The position numbers were made by a program, and so were the translations under genes. The notes beneath the pieces are model-generated. The model did not search any database. It saw only the letters and a program-made list of their open reading frames with translations, and was not told where the DNA came from. A stretch of DNA of 64,000 nt, from the NCBI GenBank assembly GCA_023168345.1, contig AP025689.1, positions 3,678,001-3,742,000 of the forward strand. The letters are read 5' to 3'. The stretch is from Lysinibacillus sp. PLM2 (GTDB lineage Bacteria > Bacillota > Bacilli > Bacillales_A > Planococcaceae). This document shows positions 9,571 to 18,823 of this stretch, piece after piece (positions within the stretch are counted from its first letter, which is position 1; the number at the start of each line of letters is the position of its first letter).

Positions 9571-9827
9571 TCAAGTCCCCCCTAGAACTATATTTTAACT
9601 CTTATTTTACCAAACAAGGATAATGTTTTCTATGTATGAAAGAATATCACTATATATGAAGTGGAAAATAATATTTCTTTTTTACCCCTACTGTAAAAGC
9701 TTGATCTATTCATTGCTACCATCATTAGAACTTTGATGAAAATTTTTTAATAAAATTAATAAATTATTAATTATTGTAAATAATAACGTTGATGTCTCAA
9801 TACACCTAATATACGGAGGTTTTATGA

Positions 9828-10280
9828 ATGGACATTATTAATGAATATTCAATACCTGCATATTTAGAAACAAATGAATTAACTTATGAACTAGAAACAG
9901 TAGTTGGGTTCCATCATATTATGTTTCCTGTTCACGCAAATGACTACGAAATGAAACCTCAAGTCGAAATTAAGTTTGATGTTAAAATAGAAGAAAATAT
10001 ACAAAAAAGTGTTGATGAAGGCCATTCTCCTTGGAGGCTTGATCCACTATTTACAACGCAAGTATTTACTAGTCTACACTTATTTCCTGAAGGAATCATT
10101 GGAGACTATCCAATCGAACAAGAGAATTTAAAATTGATCCATAGTAATAATGAAATTGCTTTAGTTGAAGTGAATGATGAGGACACTAATATTAGTATGG
10201 TCTATTTAAAACGCCTTATCCGTCAAGAAGAAGGTGGCATTTGGACCGTGGTTGGATATGATGTTCTTAAAAATCAATAA
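9828..10280 (+). CDS. Hypothetical protein, 150 aa
   Basis: A soluble acidic protein with no signal sequence. I do not recognise the family. The C-terminal part (ISMVYLKRLIRQ followed by GGIWTVVGYDVL) looks like the last beta strands of a small NTF2-like or DUF4829-like fold, but this is only a resemblance. The start at 9828 has GGAGG 8 nt upstream; another ATG at 9824 is in a different frame. It faces the opuA operon convergently and shares a bidirectional terminator with it. Confidence 0.8.
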   Translation: MDIINEYSIPAYLETNELTYELETVVGFHHIMFPVHANDYEMKPQVEIKFDVKIEENIQKSVDEGHSPWRLDPLFTTQVFTSLHLFPEGIIGDYPIEQENLKLIHSNNEIALVEVNDEDTNISMVYLKRLIRQEEGGIWTVVGYDVLKNQ

Positions 10281-10285
10281 TGCTT

Positions 10286-10326
10286 AAAAAAGGAGACAAA
10301 GGAATTATGCCCCTTCGTCTCCTTTA
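10286..10326. terminator. Bidirectional terminator between the 150-aa gene and opuAC
   Basis: AAAGGAGAC pairs with GTCTCCTTT, with inner AAGG/CCTT pairing; A and T runs flank both sides, so it can serve both converging genes. Confidence 0.85.
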
Positions 10327-10330
10327 ATAT

Positions 10331-11236
10331 TTATTCTACATCTTTTGTCCATTCAGCTACTTTATCTGAATTTTCTTCAACCCATTTCGCTGCGGCTTCT
10401 TCTGGATCTGCCCCATCATGAATTGCTAACATTACTTCTTCAATATCAGCACTTTCCCATTGGAATGCATCTAATACTTTAAATGCTTCAGGCATGTCTT
10501 CCTCTAATCCTTGACGAGCAAATGTATTAATCGTTTCTGCCCCACCAAATACACCTTTTGGATCTTCTAAATATTTCAAGTCATAAGACGCAAATTTCCA
10601 GTGTGGCGACCAGCCTGTTACAATAATCTCTTCTTCGTTTTTAATTGCTTGATCTAATGCAACTGTCATTGCACCTGAAGAAGATGGCAACAGTTCCCAA
10701 TCGGCTAGGTTCTCATATTCGGCAATTGCATTTTCAGTTGCAGACATTACACCTGCACCTGCTTCAATACCTGTAATAGTCATATCTGCTTCATCTGTTA
10801 AATCTTCAATTGAATTTGCTTCCATATAAGACGGTACGACTAAACCGATTTTTGCACCTTCAAGATTTACACCTAATTCTACTAAACTATCTTTATATTG
10901 TTCATATTGTGCACCATGTGTACCTGGTAACCAACCAGCTACCATTGCATCCGCTTCACCAGATGCCACTGCTTCCCACATAATCGCGTTATCTAGTGGT
11001 GTGACTGTTACATCATAGCCAATACCTTCTAACACTTCTGCTACTACATGTGTAGAAGCAATTTCTGTATCCCATTCAACATAAGCTAAATTAATTTCTT
11101 TAGATTCTGTTGTTGTTTCCGTGTCGGTATTTGTTTCTTCTTCATTAGCTGGCGTTGCGCTTTCAGAACCACAAGCTGCAAGCATAGCTCCTAATCCTAA
11201 TGTTAAACCTAACATTTTAATTTTTTTAAAATTCAT
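10331..11236 (-). CDS. opuAC: Glycine betaine ABC transporter, substrate-binding lipoprotein OpuAC
   Basis: A lipoprotein signal with the lipobox LAAC (Cys22) is followed by a Thr/Glu-rich linker and an OpuAC-fold binding domain. Landmarks are NLAYVEWDTEIAST at the start of the mature domain, VASGEADAMVAGWLPGTH, and VTGWSPHWKFASYDL, where the Trp residues form the aromatic cage for betaine in this family. It is the last gene of opuAA-opuAB-opuAC and is separated from opuAB by 13 bp. The protein would capture glycine betaine or proline betaine at the outer face of the membrane. A shared terminator follows. Confidence 0.95.
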   Translation of the reverse strand: MNFKKIKMLGLTLGLGAMLAACGSESATPANEEETNTDTETTTESKEINLAYVEWDTEIASTHVVAEVLEGIGYDVTVTPLDNAIMWEAVASGEADAMVAGWLPGTHGAQYEQYKDSLVELGVNLEGAKIGLVVPSYMEANSIEDLTDEADMTITGIEAGAGVMSATENAIAEYENLADWELLPSSSGAMTVALDQAIKNEEEIIVTGWSPHWKFASYDLKYLEDPKGVFGGAETINTFARQGLEEDMPEAFKVLDAFQWESADIEEVMLAIHDGADPEEAAAKWVEENSDKVAEWTKDVE

Positions 11237-11249
11237 CTAATCTTCCTTT

Positions 11250-12101
11250 CTAACCTTGTTTTTTATTAAAGCTTTGCGTTAAACGGTCAATTATAATGGC
11301 TAATATTACTAAACTTAGTCCTGCTACAAAGCCATTACCTACTTGAGCTCGTTGCAAAGCAGATAAAACCTCTCTACCTAAACCTGGGGCACCGATCATC
11401 GATGCAATAACAACCATTGATAATGAAAGAAGGACCGTTTGATTAACCCCTGCCATAATTGTTGACTTAGCTAAAGGCAATTCAACTTTAAATAGTTTTT
11501 GTCTACCAGTACTTCCGTAAGAGTCTGCGGCTTCAACCAATTCTTTCGGAACTTGTTTTATACCTAGGTTAGTAAATCGAACTGTAGGTGGTAATGCAAA
11601 AATTACTGATGCAAATACCCCCGGTACTACACCGATTCCAAAGAAAGCAACCGCTGGGATTAAATATACAAACCCTGGCATTGTTTGCATAAAGTCTAAT
11701 ACTGGTTTAAGGATTGCTTCAGCGATCGAGCTTTTGGACATTAATATACCTAATGGAATACCAATAATAATGGCAATAACACTAGCAAAAAGTACGAGCG
11801 TAATTGTATTCATCAGCTCTTCCCATAATCCCTGATTGTATATAAAGTACAATCCAACGATCGAGAATAATGCTAGCCCGAACTTTTTCTTACTAGCGAA
11901 GAAGGCAATAATCGCTACAATTAAGATAAAGATAATTGCCGGGATAGCTAAAAGCATATCCGTTATTGAATCCATCGAATTTTGACCCCATTTTTGAACA
12001 AAGTCAAATAACGATGCTAATGAATCTGTTAGTATGTCCATTACATATTCCACTGCATCTGATACTGGTATTGTTGGAATATTATCAAGAAACTGATTCA
12101 T
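11250..12101 (-). CDS. opuAB: Glycine betaine ABC transporter, permease OpuAB
   Basis: 283 aa, the usual length. An N-terminal amphipathic part (1-50) precedes about six to seven membrane helices. The ABC-permease coupling segment reads [20 protein letters not shown], containing the conserved EAA-loop pattern. Its start overlaps the end of opuAA by 17 bp, and the ATG has AGGAGGTGA upstream, so the two genes are translationally linked. It forms the membrane channel through which OpuAA drives betaine import under osmotic stress. Confidence 0.95.
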   Translation of the reverse strand: MNQFLDNIPTIPVSDAVEYVMDILTDSLASLFDFVQKWGQNSMDSITDMLLAIPAIIFILIVAIIAFFASKKKFGLALFSIVGLYFIYNQGLWEELMNTITLVLFASVIAIIIGIPLGILMSKSSIAEAILKPVLDFMQTMPGFVYLIPAVAFFGIGVVPGVFASVIFALPPTVRFTNLGIKQVPKELVEAADSYGSTGRQKLFKVELPLAKSTIMAGVNQTVLLSLSMVVIASMIGAPGLGREVLSALQRAQVGNGFVAGLSLVILAIIIDRLTQSFNKKQG

Positions 12102-13293
12102 TCTCTGTCACCTCCTCGTGACTTGCCGCGAGGGTCTCGATGACAACGCCTCTAATTAACACTCCAACTAACTTTTCGTCTTTCACAACAGCAAGAGGTG
12201 TCGGAGAATCCGAGATGATTCCTAATACATCCTGAATAAGCATATCTGGTGAGACAACCGGCATGTCCTTTCTTAAGAAATTGACTACACCTTTCTCCCC
12301 TTGTTTAGAAGCTTCTAATGCATCGTCGGCAGTAATATAACCCTGGAATTCACGTTTCTTATTAACAGCTAACAATACACTAACTTCTTCTTCTCTCATT
12401 CTTTGTAATGCCACTTTCGGACCATCGATTTCAATGTTTACAGAAATTGGGCGAATCATCGCATTTTCAACTGTTAACACTTTTGAACGGTCTACATCCT
12501 CTAAGAATGTTTTTACATAATCATTGGCAGGGTTTGTTAATATATCTTCTCCTGTCCCAATTTGGATAATTTCTCCGTCCTTCATCAATGCAATGCGATC
12601 GCCAATTCGCAATGCTTCATTTAAATCATGGGTGATAAATATGATTGTCTTTTTCATCTTTTGTTGTAAATCTAGTAATTCATCTTGCATATCTTTTCGA
12701 ATTAGTGGATCGAGCGCAGAAAAAGCTTCATCCATTAGTAAAATATCAGGGTCGTTCGCTAATGCCCTTGCAAGACCAACACGTTGTTGCATCCCACCCG
12801 ATAGTTGTTTAGGATATTGATCTTTATATTCTAATAGCCCCGCGTTGTCTAAAGCCTTTTCTGCTTTCGATCTACGTTCTTCTTTAGTAATACCGCGCAC
12901 TTCTAATCCGAATTCTGTGTTGGCAAGTACTGTTCTTTGTGGGAATAAACCAAAGTTTTGAAACACCATGCTCATTTTTTCACGTCGAACTTTTATAAGC
13001 TGCTGTTTATTCATTTTGGAGATGTTTTCACCATCTATATAGATGTTTCCACTTGTTGGTTCAATGAGGCGATTAAGGAGACGAACTAACGTTGACTTAC
13101 CACTTCCTGAAAGTCCCATAATAACGAATATTTCCCCTTCGTTGACGGTGAAATTCGCATTATACACACCTATTGTTGCGCCGGTCTGCTTTAGTATTTC
13201 TGTCTTACTTTTGTTTTGTTGTACGAGCTTTAACGCACTATTGATATGTTTCCCGAAAACTTTTGTTACATTTTCGATTTTTATTTTCTCCAT
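12085..13293 (-). CDS. opuAA: Glycine betaine ABC transporter, ATPase OpuAA with CBS pair
   Basis: 402 aa. The nucleotide-binding domain has Walker [10 protein letters not shown] (about residues 59-67), the signature [15 protein letters not shown] and Walker [16 protein letters not shown]. From about residue 275 two CBS domains follow ([28 protein letters not shown]). In Lactococcus and Listeria relatives the CBS pair binds c-di-AMP and inhibits transport; that the same holds here is inference. The start has AAAGGAG 7 nt upstream. The operon is preceded by a promoter overlapped by an inverted repeat and by a BusR-like regulator gene. Confidence 0.95.
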   Translation of the reverse strand: MEKIKIENVTKVFGKHINSALKLVQQNKSKTEILKQTGATIGVYNANFTVNEGEIFVIMGLSGSGKSTLVRLLNRLIEPTSGNIYIDGENISKMNKQQLIKVRREKMSMVFQNFGLFPQRTVLANTEFGLEVRGITKEERRSKAEKALDNAGLLEYKDQYPKQLSGGMQQRVGLARALANDPDILLMDEAFSALDPLIRKDMQDELLDLQQKMKKTIIFITHDLNEALRIGDRIALMKDGEIIQIGTGEDILTNPANDYVKTFLEDVDRSKVLTVENAMIRPISVNIEIDGPKVALQRMREEEVSVLLAVNKKREFQGYITADDALEASKQGEKGVVNFLRKDMPVVSPDMLIQDVLGIISDSPTPLAVVKDEKLVGVLIRGVVIETLAASHEEVTENESVS

Positions 13294-13343
13294 ACCATTC
13301 TCCTTTCCTATATTTCTATAAATATTTCATTTAGATTACAACA

Positions 13344-13386
13344 AAGTGACAACCTAATCGTAACAAAGAGTTGTTACTTGTGTCAA
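13344..13386 (-). promoter_or_regulatory. opuA promoter with overlapping dyad, candidate BusR operator
   Basis: Minus-strand promoter: -35 TTGACA (13381-13386), 18-bp spacer, -10 TACGAT (13357-13362). Overlapping it is an inverted repeat AAGTGACAAC (13344-13353) and GTTGTTACTT (13370-13379), matching at 9 of 10 positions, plus an inner GTAACAA at 13360-13366. The arms resemble the AAGTGAC/GTCACTT half-sites bound by BusR in streptococci and lactococci. Placement over the promoter fits repression. Confidence 0.6.
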
Positions 13387-13433
13387 ATTTCCAATTTATA
13401 AACCTACTTAAATAGCATGAAAGATTGATAGAT

Positions 13434-13478
13434 AAAAAAGGCCTACAGATACTGGTGCTTTAGTATCTGTAGACCTTT
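13434..13478 (-). terminator. Terminator between the busR-like gene and opuAA
   Basis: A stem of about 16 bp (AAGGTCTACAGATACT and its near-complement, one G-T) with an 8-nt loop and a T6 run on the minus strand. It separates the regulator transcript from the opuA operon. Confidence 0.9.
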
Positions 13479-14110
13479 TAAATTGGGTATAAAAATTTTT
13501 CTACTCTGTCCATACTTTCATCGTTTCCAATAAAGTAAACAATGTCATTTTTTTCTATTGTTGCATATGGCCCTGGTGATAAAATAAGCTCACTTTCTCT
13601 TCTTATCCCAACAATCGTTGCCATCGTATTTTGCCAAAAATTGATGCTCCCAATTGTTTGAGAAATATACGGAGAACTTTCTAAAATTTCGATCTGAAAC
13701 GGTACAAATGGATTCACTGATCGGAATCTCTCTGTCCTACTCACTAATTGCTCTGTTGTTTCTTGTAAGTAAGCTAACTCATCCCGCTGTCTTTTTATAC
13801 TTTCTAACATTTCCATCTGAATTTGTTGTATAGATTGCACATCCAAAAATTGATGGACAAATTGGGCTGCCTTTTCTGAAGATTTTATCATGACGCCACT
13901 ACCCTTTGTTGCTTCTACAATCTCTAAATCCTGTAGCACCGCAATAGCTCTCCTTGCTGTTTCAGAAGACACACCATATTGGCTTGCAAGGGACGATCTT
14001 GCATATATTTTTTCGCCAATCACATACTTTTTATCCACTATTTTTGATGCGATATCAGCTGCAATTTTCATGTACTTTGGTTGTTTTACCTGTAGCTTTC
14101 TGTTGTCCAT
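13478..14110 (-). CDS. GntR-type regulator with RCK_C domain, BusR-like, 210 aa
   Basis: The N-terminal winged helix (about residues 10-78) has the GntR pattern VIGEKIYARSSLASQYGVSSETARRAIAVL and a wing ending KGSGVMI. A coiled segment (about 80-130) leads to an RCK_C/TrkA_C domain (about 135-208) with FQIEILESSPYISQTIG and LSPGPYATIEKNDIVYFIG. This two-part design is that of BusR, a c-di-AMP-binding repressor of the betaine transporter genes busAB (opuA) in streptococci and lactococci. Its location directly upstream of opuA in the same direction supports the match. It has its own terminator. Binding of c-di-AMP here is inferred, not seen. Confidence 0.8.
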   Translation of the reverse strand: MDNRKLQVKQPKYMKIAADIASKIVDKKYVIGEKIYARSSLASQYGVSSETARRAIAVLQDLEIVEATKGSGVMIKSSEKAAQFVHQFLDVQSIQQIQMEMLESIKRQRDELAYLQETTEQLVSRTERFRSVNPFVPFQIEILESSPYISQTIGSINFWQNTMATIVGIRRESELILSPGPYATIEKNDIVYFIGNDESMDRVEKFLYPI

Positions 14111-14242
14111 TTTATACCCTCTTATGTTTTAAATATCGTTTGTTATTCCTTTTATTATGTCTAATATTAATCCAGTTAAAGTAAAGATTCTATCATATTT
14201 TAAGCTTTAGATGTATTTAATTTTTGAGAAATTAGCTTGTTT

Positions 14243-14471
14243 GTCCAGTTGAATCTAAGTATTGTCCACTCACTACCTGGTTTTGTCCATTTGGGGAATT
14301 ATTTTGTCCGTTAAAGTAAACTTTTTATCCAGTGAAGAATTTTTTTCCAGTAAACGTCTATTTAGTCCACTCACTCCTGACTTTTGTCCATTTGTAGCTG
14401 GATTTAGTCCATTAACTAGCGAGCTTTGTCCACTTTGAATTTTTATGTTTGGATACTGATGATCTTGTCCA
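14243..14471. repeat. Array of TGGACAAA-like units with 21-bp period
   Basis: Eleven copies of a (G/A/T)TCCA core on the plus strand (TGGAC on the minus) lie at 14243, 14264, 14285, 14306, 14327, 14345, 14365, 14386, 14407, 14428 and 14467. Eight of the ten spacings are 20-21 bp. Bases between cores are poorly conserved. Minus-strand translation gives repeating NGQ or LDK/TDK heptads, but the register slips between 14327 and 14365 while the DNA motif continues, so the repeat seems to be at DNA level. The stretch 14111-14553 holds no other gene that I can support. Confidence 0.65.
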
Positions 14472-14553
14472 TTCATACAAAACCTTTTCCCAATAGAAAA
14501 AATGCGTCTATTCATTCTACAATAAAACTCAATAATAAAATCAAATTTATATA

Positions 14554-14584
14554 TTGACCTTCTCGTTACGTAAACCTTTAAGAT
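14554..14584 (+). promoter_or_regulatory. MerR-type promoter with 19-bp spacer for the mta-like gene
   Basis: -35 TTGACC (14554-14559), 19-bp spacer, -10 TAAGAT (14579-14584). The long spacer is the hallmark of promoters twisted open by MerR proteins. The spacer contains the palindrome TTACGTAA at its centre. This suggests autoactivation of the gene starting at 14608. Confidence 0.6.
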
Positions 14585-14607
14585 GAAATCACAGGAGGGA
14601 TTTTTTT

Positions 14608-15369
14608 ATGGAGTACACAATTAGTAAATTAGCAAAGCTAGCGAATGTTAGTGCACGAACATTACGCTATTATGATGAAATTAATTTACTTAAACCAACA
14701 AGAATTAGTAGTGCTGGATATAGAATTTACGGTCAGCAGGAAGTGGATCGATTACAACAAATATTGTTTTTTAGAGAGCTAGATGTTGATTTAGAAACGA
14801 TTACTTCTATCATGAATGATCCTAATTTCGACAAGAATAAAGCATTACAATCACATCTCCGTGAGCTCATCAAAAAAAGATCTCGACTGGATAAACTTAT
14901 TGGGGCGGTTGAAAAAACAATTGCTCATGAAAAAGGAGAGTTAGTTATGTCAAATAACGAAAAATTTGAAGCATTTAAAAATAAATTAATTGAGGATAAT
15001 GAAAAACAATATGGGGAGGAAATTCGCCAGAAATATGGGGAGGAAGTTGTTGAAAAGTCCAATAACCAATTCAAAAATATGTCAAAAGAAGATTATGAAT
15101 CATTTACAAAGCTTGGTGAAGAGATTCTCGAATTACTTCCAACGGCTTTTAAAACCGGTGATCCAGCTTCTCCAATAGCTCAAGAGTTAGCTGAGAAACA
15201 TAAACAATGGCTAACATATACTTGGCCATCTTATTCAGAAGAAGCTCACGTTGGACTTGCAGAAATGTATGTCTCTGATGAACGATTTAAAGCATATTAT
15301 GATAAAACAACAAAAGGCGGAACTGAATTTTTACGAGATGCTATTCTTATTTTCACTCAGAAGGATTAA
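14608..15369 (+). CDS. mta: MerR regulator with TipAS ligand domain, Mta-like, 253 aa
   Basis: The N-terminal MerR winged helix (1-70) has YTISKLAKLANVSARTLRYY and GYRIYGQQEVDRL. A long helix (about 76-110) leads to a TipAS antibiotic-recognition domain (about 115-253) with the conserved HKQWLTYTWPSYSEEAHVGL segment. B. subtilis Mta has the same plan (257 aa) and activates multidrug efflux genes; no efflux gene is adjacent here. The ATG has an AGGAGGG site. Upstream is a promoter with a 19-bp spacer, downstream a perfect terminator, so the gene is monocistronic and probably self-controlled. Confidence 0.88.
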   Translation: MEYTISKLAKLANVSARTLRYYDEINLLKPTRISSAGYRIYGQQEVDRLQQILFFRELDVDLETITSIMNDPNFDKNKALQSHLRELIKKRSRLDKLIGAVEKTIAHEKGELVMSNNEKFEAFKNKLIEDNEKQYGEEIRQKYGEEVVEKSNNQFKNMSKEDYESFTKLGEEILELLPTAFKTGDPASPIAQELAEKHKQWLTYTWPSYSEEAHVGLAEMYVSDERFKAYYDKTTKGGTEFLRDAILIFTQKD

Positions 15370-15375
15370 TTTTTT

Positions 15376-15411
15376 GAAGCATGGTAGGACTGAATCCTAC
15401 CATGCTTTTTT
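15376..15411 (+). terminator. Rho-independent terminator of the mta-like gene
   Basis: Perfect 11-bp stem GCATGGTAGGA/TCCTACCATGC with a 5-nt loop and T6. Confidence 0.95.
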
Positions 15412-15540
15412 CATTTCTATAGCATTATTCCACATACAGCTCGAATGATTTTTTCTATATTGGAAAACATAAAAGAGAAATTACCTGAGTCGTTAAATTC
15501 ACCATCAATTATGAGTCTTTAAAAGGAGAAACCTTCAACG

Positions 15541-16203
15541 ATGCAAAATAATGAAAAGAAATTGATGAAAACTCAATACGAATTCGACAATCAGGAATAC
15601 ATAATATTAAACAAATGTCCTCATTGTAATTTAGATATTCATCCAACTGTTCAAAATACGTATTATTTTGAAAACAATACGTATAAAGTATATGCATTAT
15701 CTTTAACATGTCCATCATGTAAAAGAGATTATTTTATTTTGAACGATTTGCGCGATCACTACAAAGACAAGTTTATTATGTCTATTCCAAAATATAGTTT
15801 TAATGAAAATGCGCTTGTAAAAAATACATCTAATAAGTTTCAAAATTTATACATGCAGTCGATTAATGCTGAATTATTAGATCACGAAGATATCGCATTT
15901 TTTGGGTATATTAAAGCGCTTGAAGTGTTAATTAAAGAAATCGCGATTATTGAACATCCTGAATCTGAAGATGTTATACTTTTCTGCAATTTGAATGCGT
16001 GCCTTGAGCAATTTCATTCTACCAACATGCATCTTTTTTCAAAAAAATTGCTCGAAGTGTTAAAAAATGATTATCTATACTATCACAATACAGAAGATTT
16101 CCATACATCTTTGGAGCTTGTAAAAGACTGTATTGATTACTTTTTACATTACCTAGAATTACTTCTAAAAACGTTTAAGCTAAATAATACAAATAAGGAT
16201 TAA
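15541..16203 (+). CDS. Zinc-ribbon DUF4145-like protein, 220 aa
   Basis: Two CPxC knuckles (CPHC near residue 28 and CPSC near residue 59) form a zinc ribbon. The following all-helical part (about 90-215), with AFFGYIKALEVLIKEIAI, resembles the DUF4145 domain, which is often found near restriction or defence genes but has no proven activity. The ATG has AAGGAGA 9 nt upstream. The gene stands alone; no neighbour suggests a defence locus. Function unknown. Confidence 0.75.
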   Translation: MQNNEKKLMKTQYEFDNQEYIILNKCPHCNLDIHPTVQNTYYFENNTYKVYALSLTCPSCKRDYFILNDLRDHYKDKFIMSIPKYSFNENALVKNTSNKFQNLYMQSINAELLDHEDIAFFGYIKALEVLIKEIAIIEHPESEDVILFCNLNACLEQFHSTNMHLFSKKLLEVLKNDYLYYHNTEDFHTSLELVKDCIDYFLHYLELLLKTFKLNNTNKD

Positions 16204-16848
16204 GTAAAACTGGGCTTTCCAAAAGTAATAAAAACAATTCTGGATAAACTCTAATTAGACGCAATTTTACATCGCCAAAAAATCCCTCTTTTTTTAATTA
16301 AAGGGGGATCCAAAAGAATTTAACCTTAAAAATTTATTTATATATTTCTTCCACCAAATTATGAAATTTGTGTAATCTTCGTCAATGTCATTAGAGAAAT
16401 TTTATGTTCCTTTAAACAAAAAATTTGTATTTATACTCTTTTCCATACTCAATTTCTTGAGCACCGTTATTAATATTTTATTATCCTCTATTACAGAATC
16501 GTTCCGTTTATAATAATTAACTTACCGAAGCACGAATTTCCTTTGAACTCAAAACAAAATCATAGGAATATCTTGTCATAGGTATATTCCGAGAATATAT
16601 AATCTTCTATACGGAACTGCCCTTCAACGTTAATGCATAAGCTTTTCGTTCTCTAAAATAGTAATTTACTATTTTCGCAATCTCGCTTGAACTCCTATCA
16701 CTACAACTGGATTTAAAGTAGACGGGTAAATTTTCACAGTTATTTCCTTCATTAAACTTCTTCTTTGATTAACAACGTATTCTAATTCCATTTTTGCATA
16801 TTTCATTATGTCACGGGGAAACTATGCACTAAAAAGGGGATTGTTTCT
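16204..16848. other. 645-bp region without a recognisable gene
   Basis: AT-rich. At 16281-16311 an imperfect inverted repeat (ATCCC..AAAG.GGGAT) is followed by T residues only on the minus strand, where no gene precedes it. A 45-codon minus-strand ORF (16669-16806) has no binding site. The last part before 16849 contains AAAAGGGGA, the ribosome binding site of bpsA. I see no convincing promoter. Confidence 0.5.
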
Positions 16849-17937
16849 ATGCCTAAAATTGTTTCCGTAAGTACATACGAGCCACCTTATACTATTGAGC
16901 AATCAAATGTTGAACAATTAATAAAAGAGCTTTTTCAACATAAATTCAATAATCTTGATCGATTACTAAAAGTTTTTAAAAACGGAGACATAGAGAGACG
17001 TCAATTTTGTGTACCAATGGAATGGTATAAAAGTGAACATACATTTGAAGAACGTAATGATTTATACATCGACCTAGCAACAATTTATACTGTTGATGCC
17101 ATTAAAAAATGTCTTAATAATTCTAATTTTCTCGAGACATCTTTAGACACTTCAGAAATTGATGCATTTATCTTTGTAAGCAGCTCTGGTATATCAACGC
17201 CAAGCATCGACGCGAGAGTTATGAATCATTTAAAATTCTCCGATCGTATAAAAAGAATTCCTATTTGGGGATTAGGATGCGCGGGAGGAGCTTCTGGTAT
17301 TAGTAGAGCTTTCGACTATTGTCTCGCCCACCCTACTAAAAAAGCTCTTGTAGTTTGTGTAGAATTGTGTAGCTTAACATTTCAAAAGAACGATCATTCT
17401 AAAAGCAATTTAGTAGGTACCTCATTATTCTCCGATGGTGTTGCTTGTGCACTCATATGTGGTGATGAAGTAGACGTGCCTACCAAGAATCCTATTCCTT
17501 ATATTATTAACACTGCTTCGAAATGGATGCCAAATTCGTTGGATGTTATGGGTTGGGATTTTAAAGACGATGGATTACATGTCATTTTTTCTAAGGACAT
17601 TCCTACAATTATCGAAAATTGGCTTGGACCATTCATTCATGATTTTTTAAAGGAAAATAAAATTTCCTATAATCAATTAGCTCATTTCATTGCCCATCCC
17701 GGTGGCAAGAAAGTTCTGAAAGCATATGAAAATGCATTAAATTTAACAGAGCACCATACGGAAATATCTCGTAATGTGTTAAAGCAACATGGAAATATGT
17801 CCTCTCCTACAGTTTTATATGTACTTGAACAATTCATGTTAAATAATAATCCACAAAACGATTATGGATTAATGGTTGCACTTGGCCCAGGTTTTAGCGG
17901 TGAAGCAGTTTTACTTCAATGGAGGAATTCAAATTGA
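16849..17937 (+). CDS. bpsA: Type III polyketide synthase, BpsA-like, 362 aa
   Basis: A chalcone-synthase-fold enzyme with the full catalytic triad: Cys144 in GLGCAGGASG, His283 in HFIAHPGGKKV and Asn316 in QHGNMSSP. The C-terminal GLMVALGPGFSGE is the family's closing loop. In B. subtilis BpsA condenses fatty acyl-CoA with malonyl-CoA to make alkylpyrones. The next gene is a BpsB-like methyltransferase whose start overlaps the bpsA stop, as in B. subtilis, so the pair should make methylated alkylpyrone lipids. Start ATG has AAAAGGGG upstream. Confidence 0.93.
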   Translation: MPKIVSVSTYEPPYTIEQSNVEQLIKELFQHKFNNLDRLLKVFKNGDIERRQFCVPMEWYKSEHTFEERNDLYIDLATIYTVDAIKKCLNNSNFLETSLDTSEIDAFIFVSSSGISTPSIDARVMNHLKFSDRIKRIPIWGLGCAGGASGISRAFDYCLAHPTKKALVVCVELCSLTFQKNDHSKSNLVGTSLFSDGVACALICGDEVDVPTKNPIPYIINTASKWMPNSLDVMGWDFKDDGLHVIFSKDIPTIIENWLGPFIHDFLKENKISYNQLAHFIAHPGGKKVLKAYENALNLTEHHTEISRNVLKQHGNMSSPTVLYVLEQFMLNNNPQNDYGLMVALGPGFSGEAVLLQWRNSN

Positions 17938-18488
17938 TTCTATTTAGTATTATTTTAACAATCGTCATTTTACAAAGGCTAGTTGAATTATTAATTGCAA
18001 AGAAGAATGAAAGAATCATGCTTTCCAAAGGAGCGTTTGAGGCGGGTTCATCTCATTATCCTTATATGATTGCCTTACATGTGTCATTTTTTCTTAGTCT
18101 AATTATCGAAGTTCTTTTATTTGATAAAGGAATTTCTTTTATTTTCCCTTATTTATTTACATTTTTTATCTTTGTTCAATTGATGCGAGTATGGTGTCTA
18201 ATGTCTTTAGGGGTATTTTGGAATACGAAAATTATTATTTTGCCTGGAGCGAATATTGTCAAAAAAGGACCCTACCTATTTATACGTCACCCAAATTATT
18301 TAGTGGTTTGTTCTGAAATTTTAGTATTGCCATTAATGTTTAATGCTTACTTTACTGCAATTTTGTTTACTTTACTTAATTTTCTTATGCTTTCTGTAAG
18401 AATTCCAATTGAAGAAAAAGCATTAATAGAAGCAACTAATTACTCAGAACAGTTTAAAAGAAGGTTTCAACACCAAGATATTAATTAG
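17934..18488 (+). CDS. bpsB: Isoprenylcysteine-methyltransferase-type alkylpyrone O-methyltransferase, BpsB-like
   Basis: A small membrane methyltransferase of the ICMT/PEMT fold with about four or five membrane helices. The SAM-binding signature is KKGPYLFIRHPNYL, and LRIPIEEKAL-like sequence (VRIPIEEKALIEA) follows, both typical of the family. B. subtilis BpsB (YpbQ, 168 aa) methylates the alkylpyrones made by BpsA. I start at TTG 17934, which overlaps the bpsA TGA stop and has GGAGG 8 nt upstream; an ATG at 17919 overlaps that GGAGG and lacks a site of its own. Tight overlap indicates translational coupling. Confidence 0.88.
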   Translation: MILFSIILTIVILQRLVELLIAKKNERIMLSKGAFEAGSSHYPYMIALHVSFFLSLIIEVLLFDKGISFIFPYLFTFFIFVQLMRVWCLMSLGVFWNTKIIILPGANIVKKGPYLFIRHPNYLVVCSEILVLPLMFNAYFTAILFTLLNFLMLSVRIPIEEKALIEATNYSEQFKRRFQHQDIN

Positions 18489-18823
18489 TTTTGGTTGTAC
18501 TATTAAAGGGTATAAATTATCAATAAATCAGATATTATCATTTATTAGTTAAATTCAATAAATATTTATTAGAAATTAATAGAGATAAGTCGTATAATTT
18601 CATTATATGGCACACAAAATTCAGAAATTCTCAACATTTTTGTAATAAAACCGCTCATTTATTTTACATAGGCTAATGAGTAAGTTTCTATTGTTACATT
18701 TCCCTACTATCAGATTGATTTAATAAATATTTATATTATGATGATATTGGTAAACAAATGTATTAGTTAATATTCACTTTTTATTCAAAAGGTCTAGTTG
18801 GATTTTTTCATTTGTGTGACTAT
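18489..18823. other. Intergenic stretch before yjlC
   Basis: About 335 bp of very AT-rich sequence after bpsB. I find no ORF with a ribosome binding site, no clear terminator and no repeat; the functional part seems to be the promoter region that begins at 18824. Confidence 0.5.

Noticed and set aside
14273-14515. 80-codon minus-strand ORF inside the 21-bp repeat array
   Set aside because: Its repetitive NGQ/LDK composition follows from the DNA repeat, the register slips within it, and no binding site precedes the start.
16669-16806. 45-codon minus-strand ORF upstream of bpsA
   Set aside because: Plausible composition but no ribosome binding site, no terminator and no family; at best a gene remnant.
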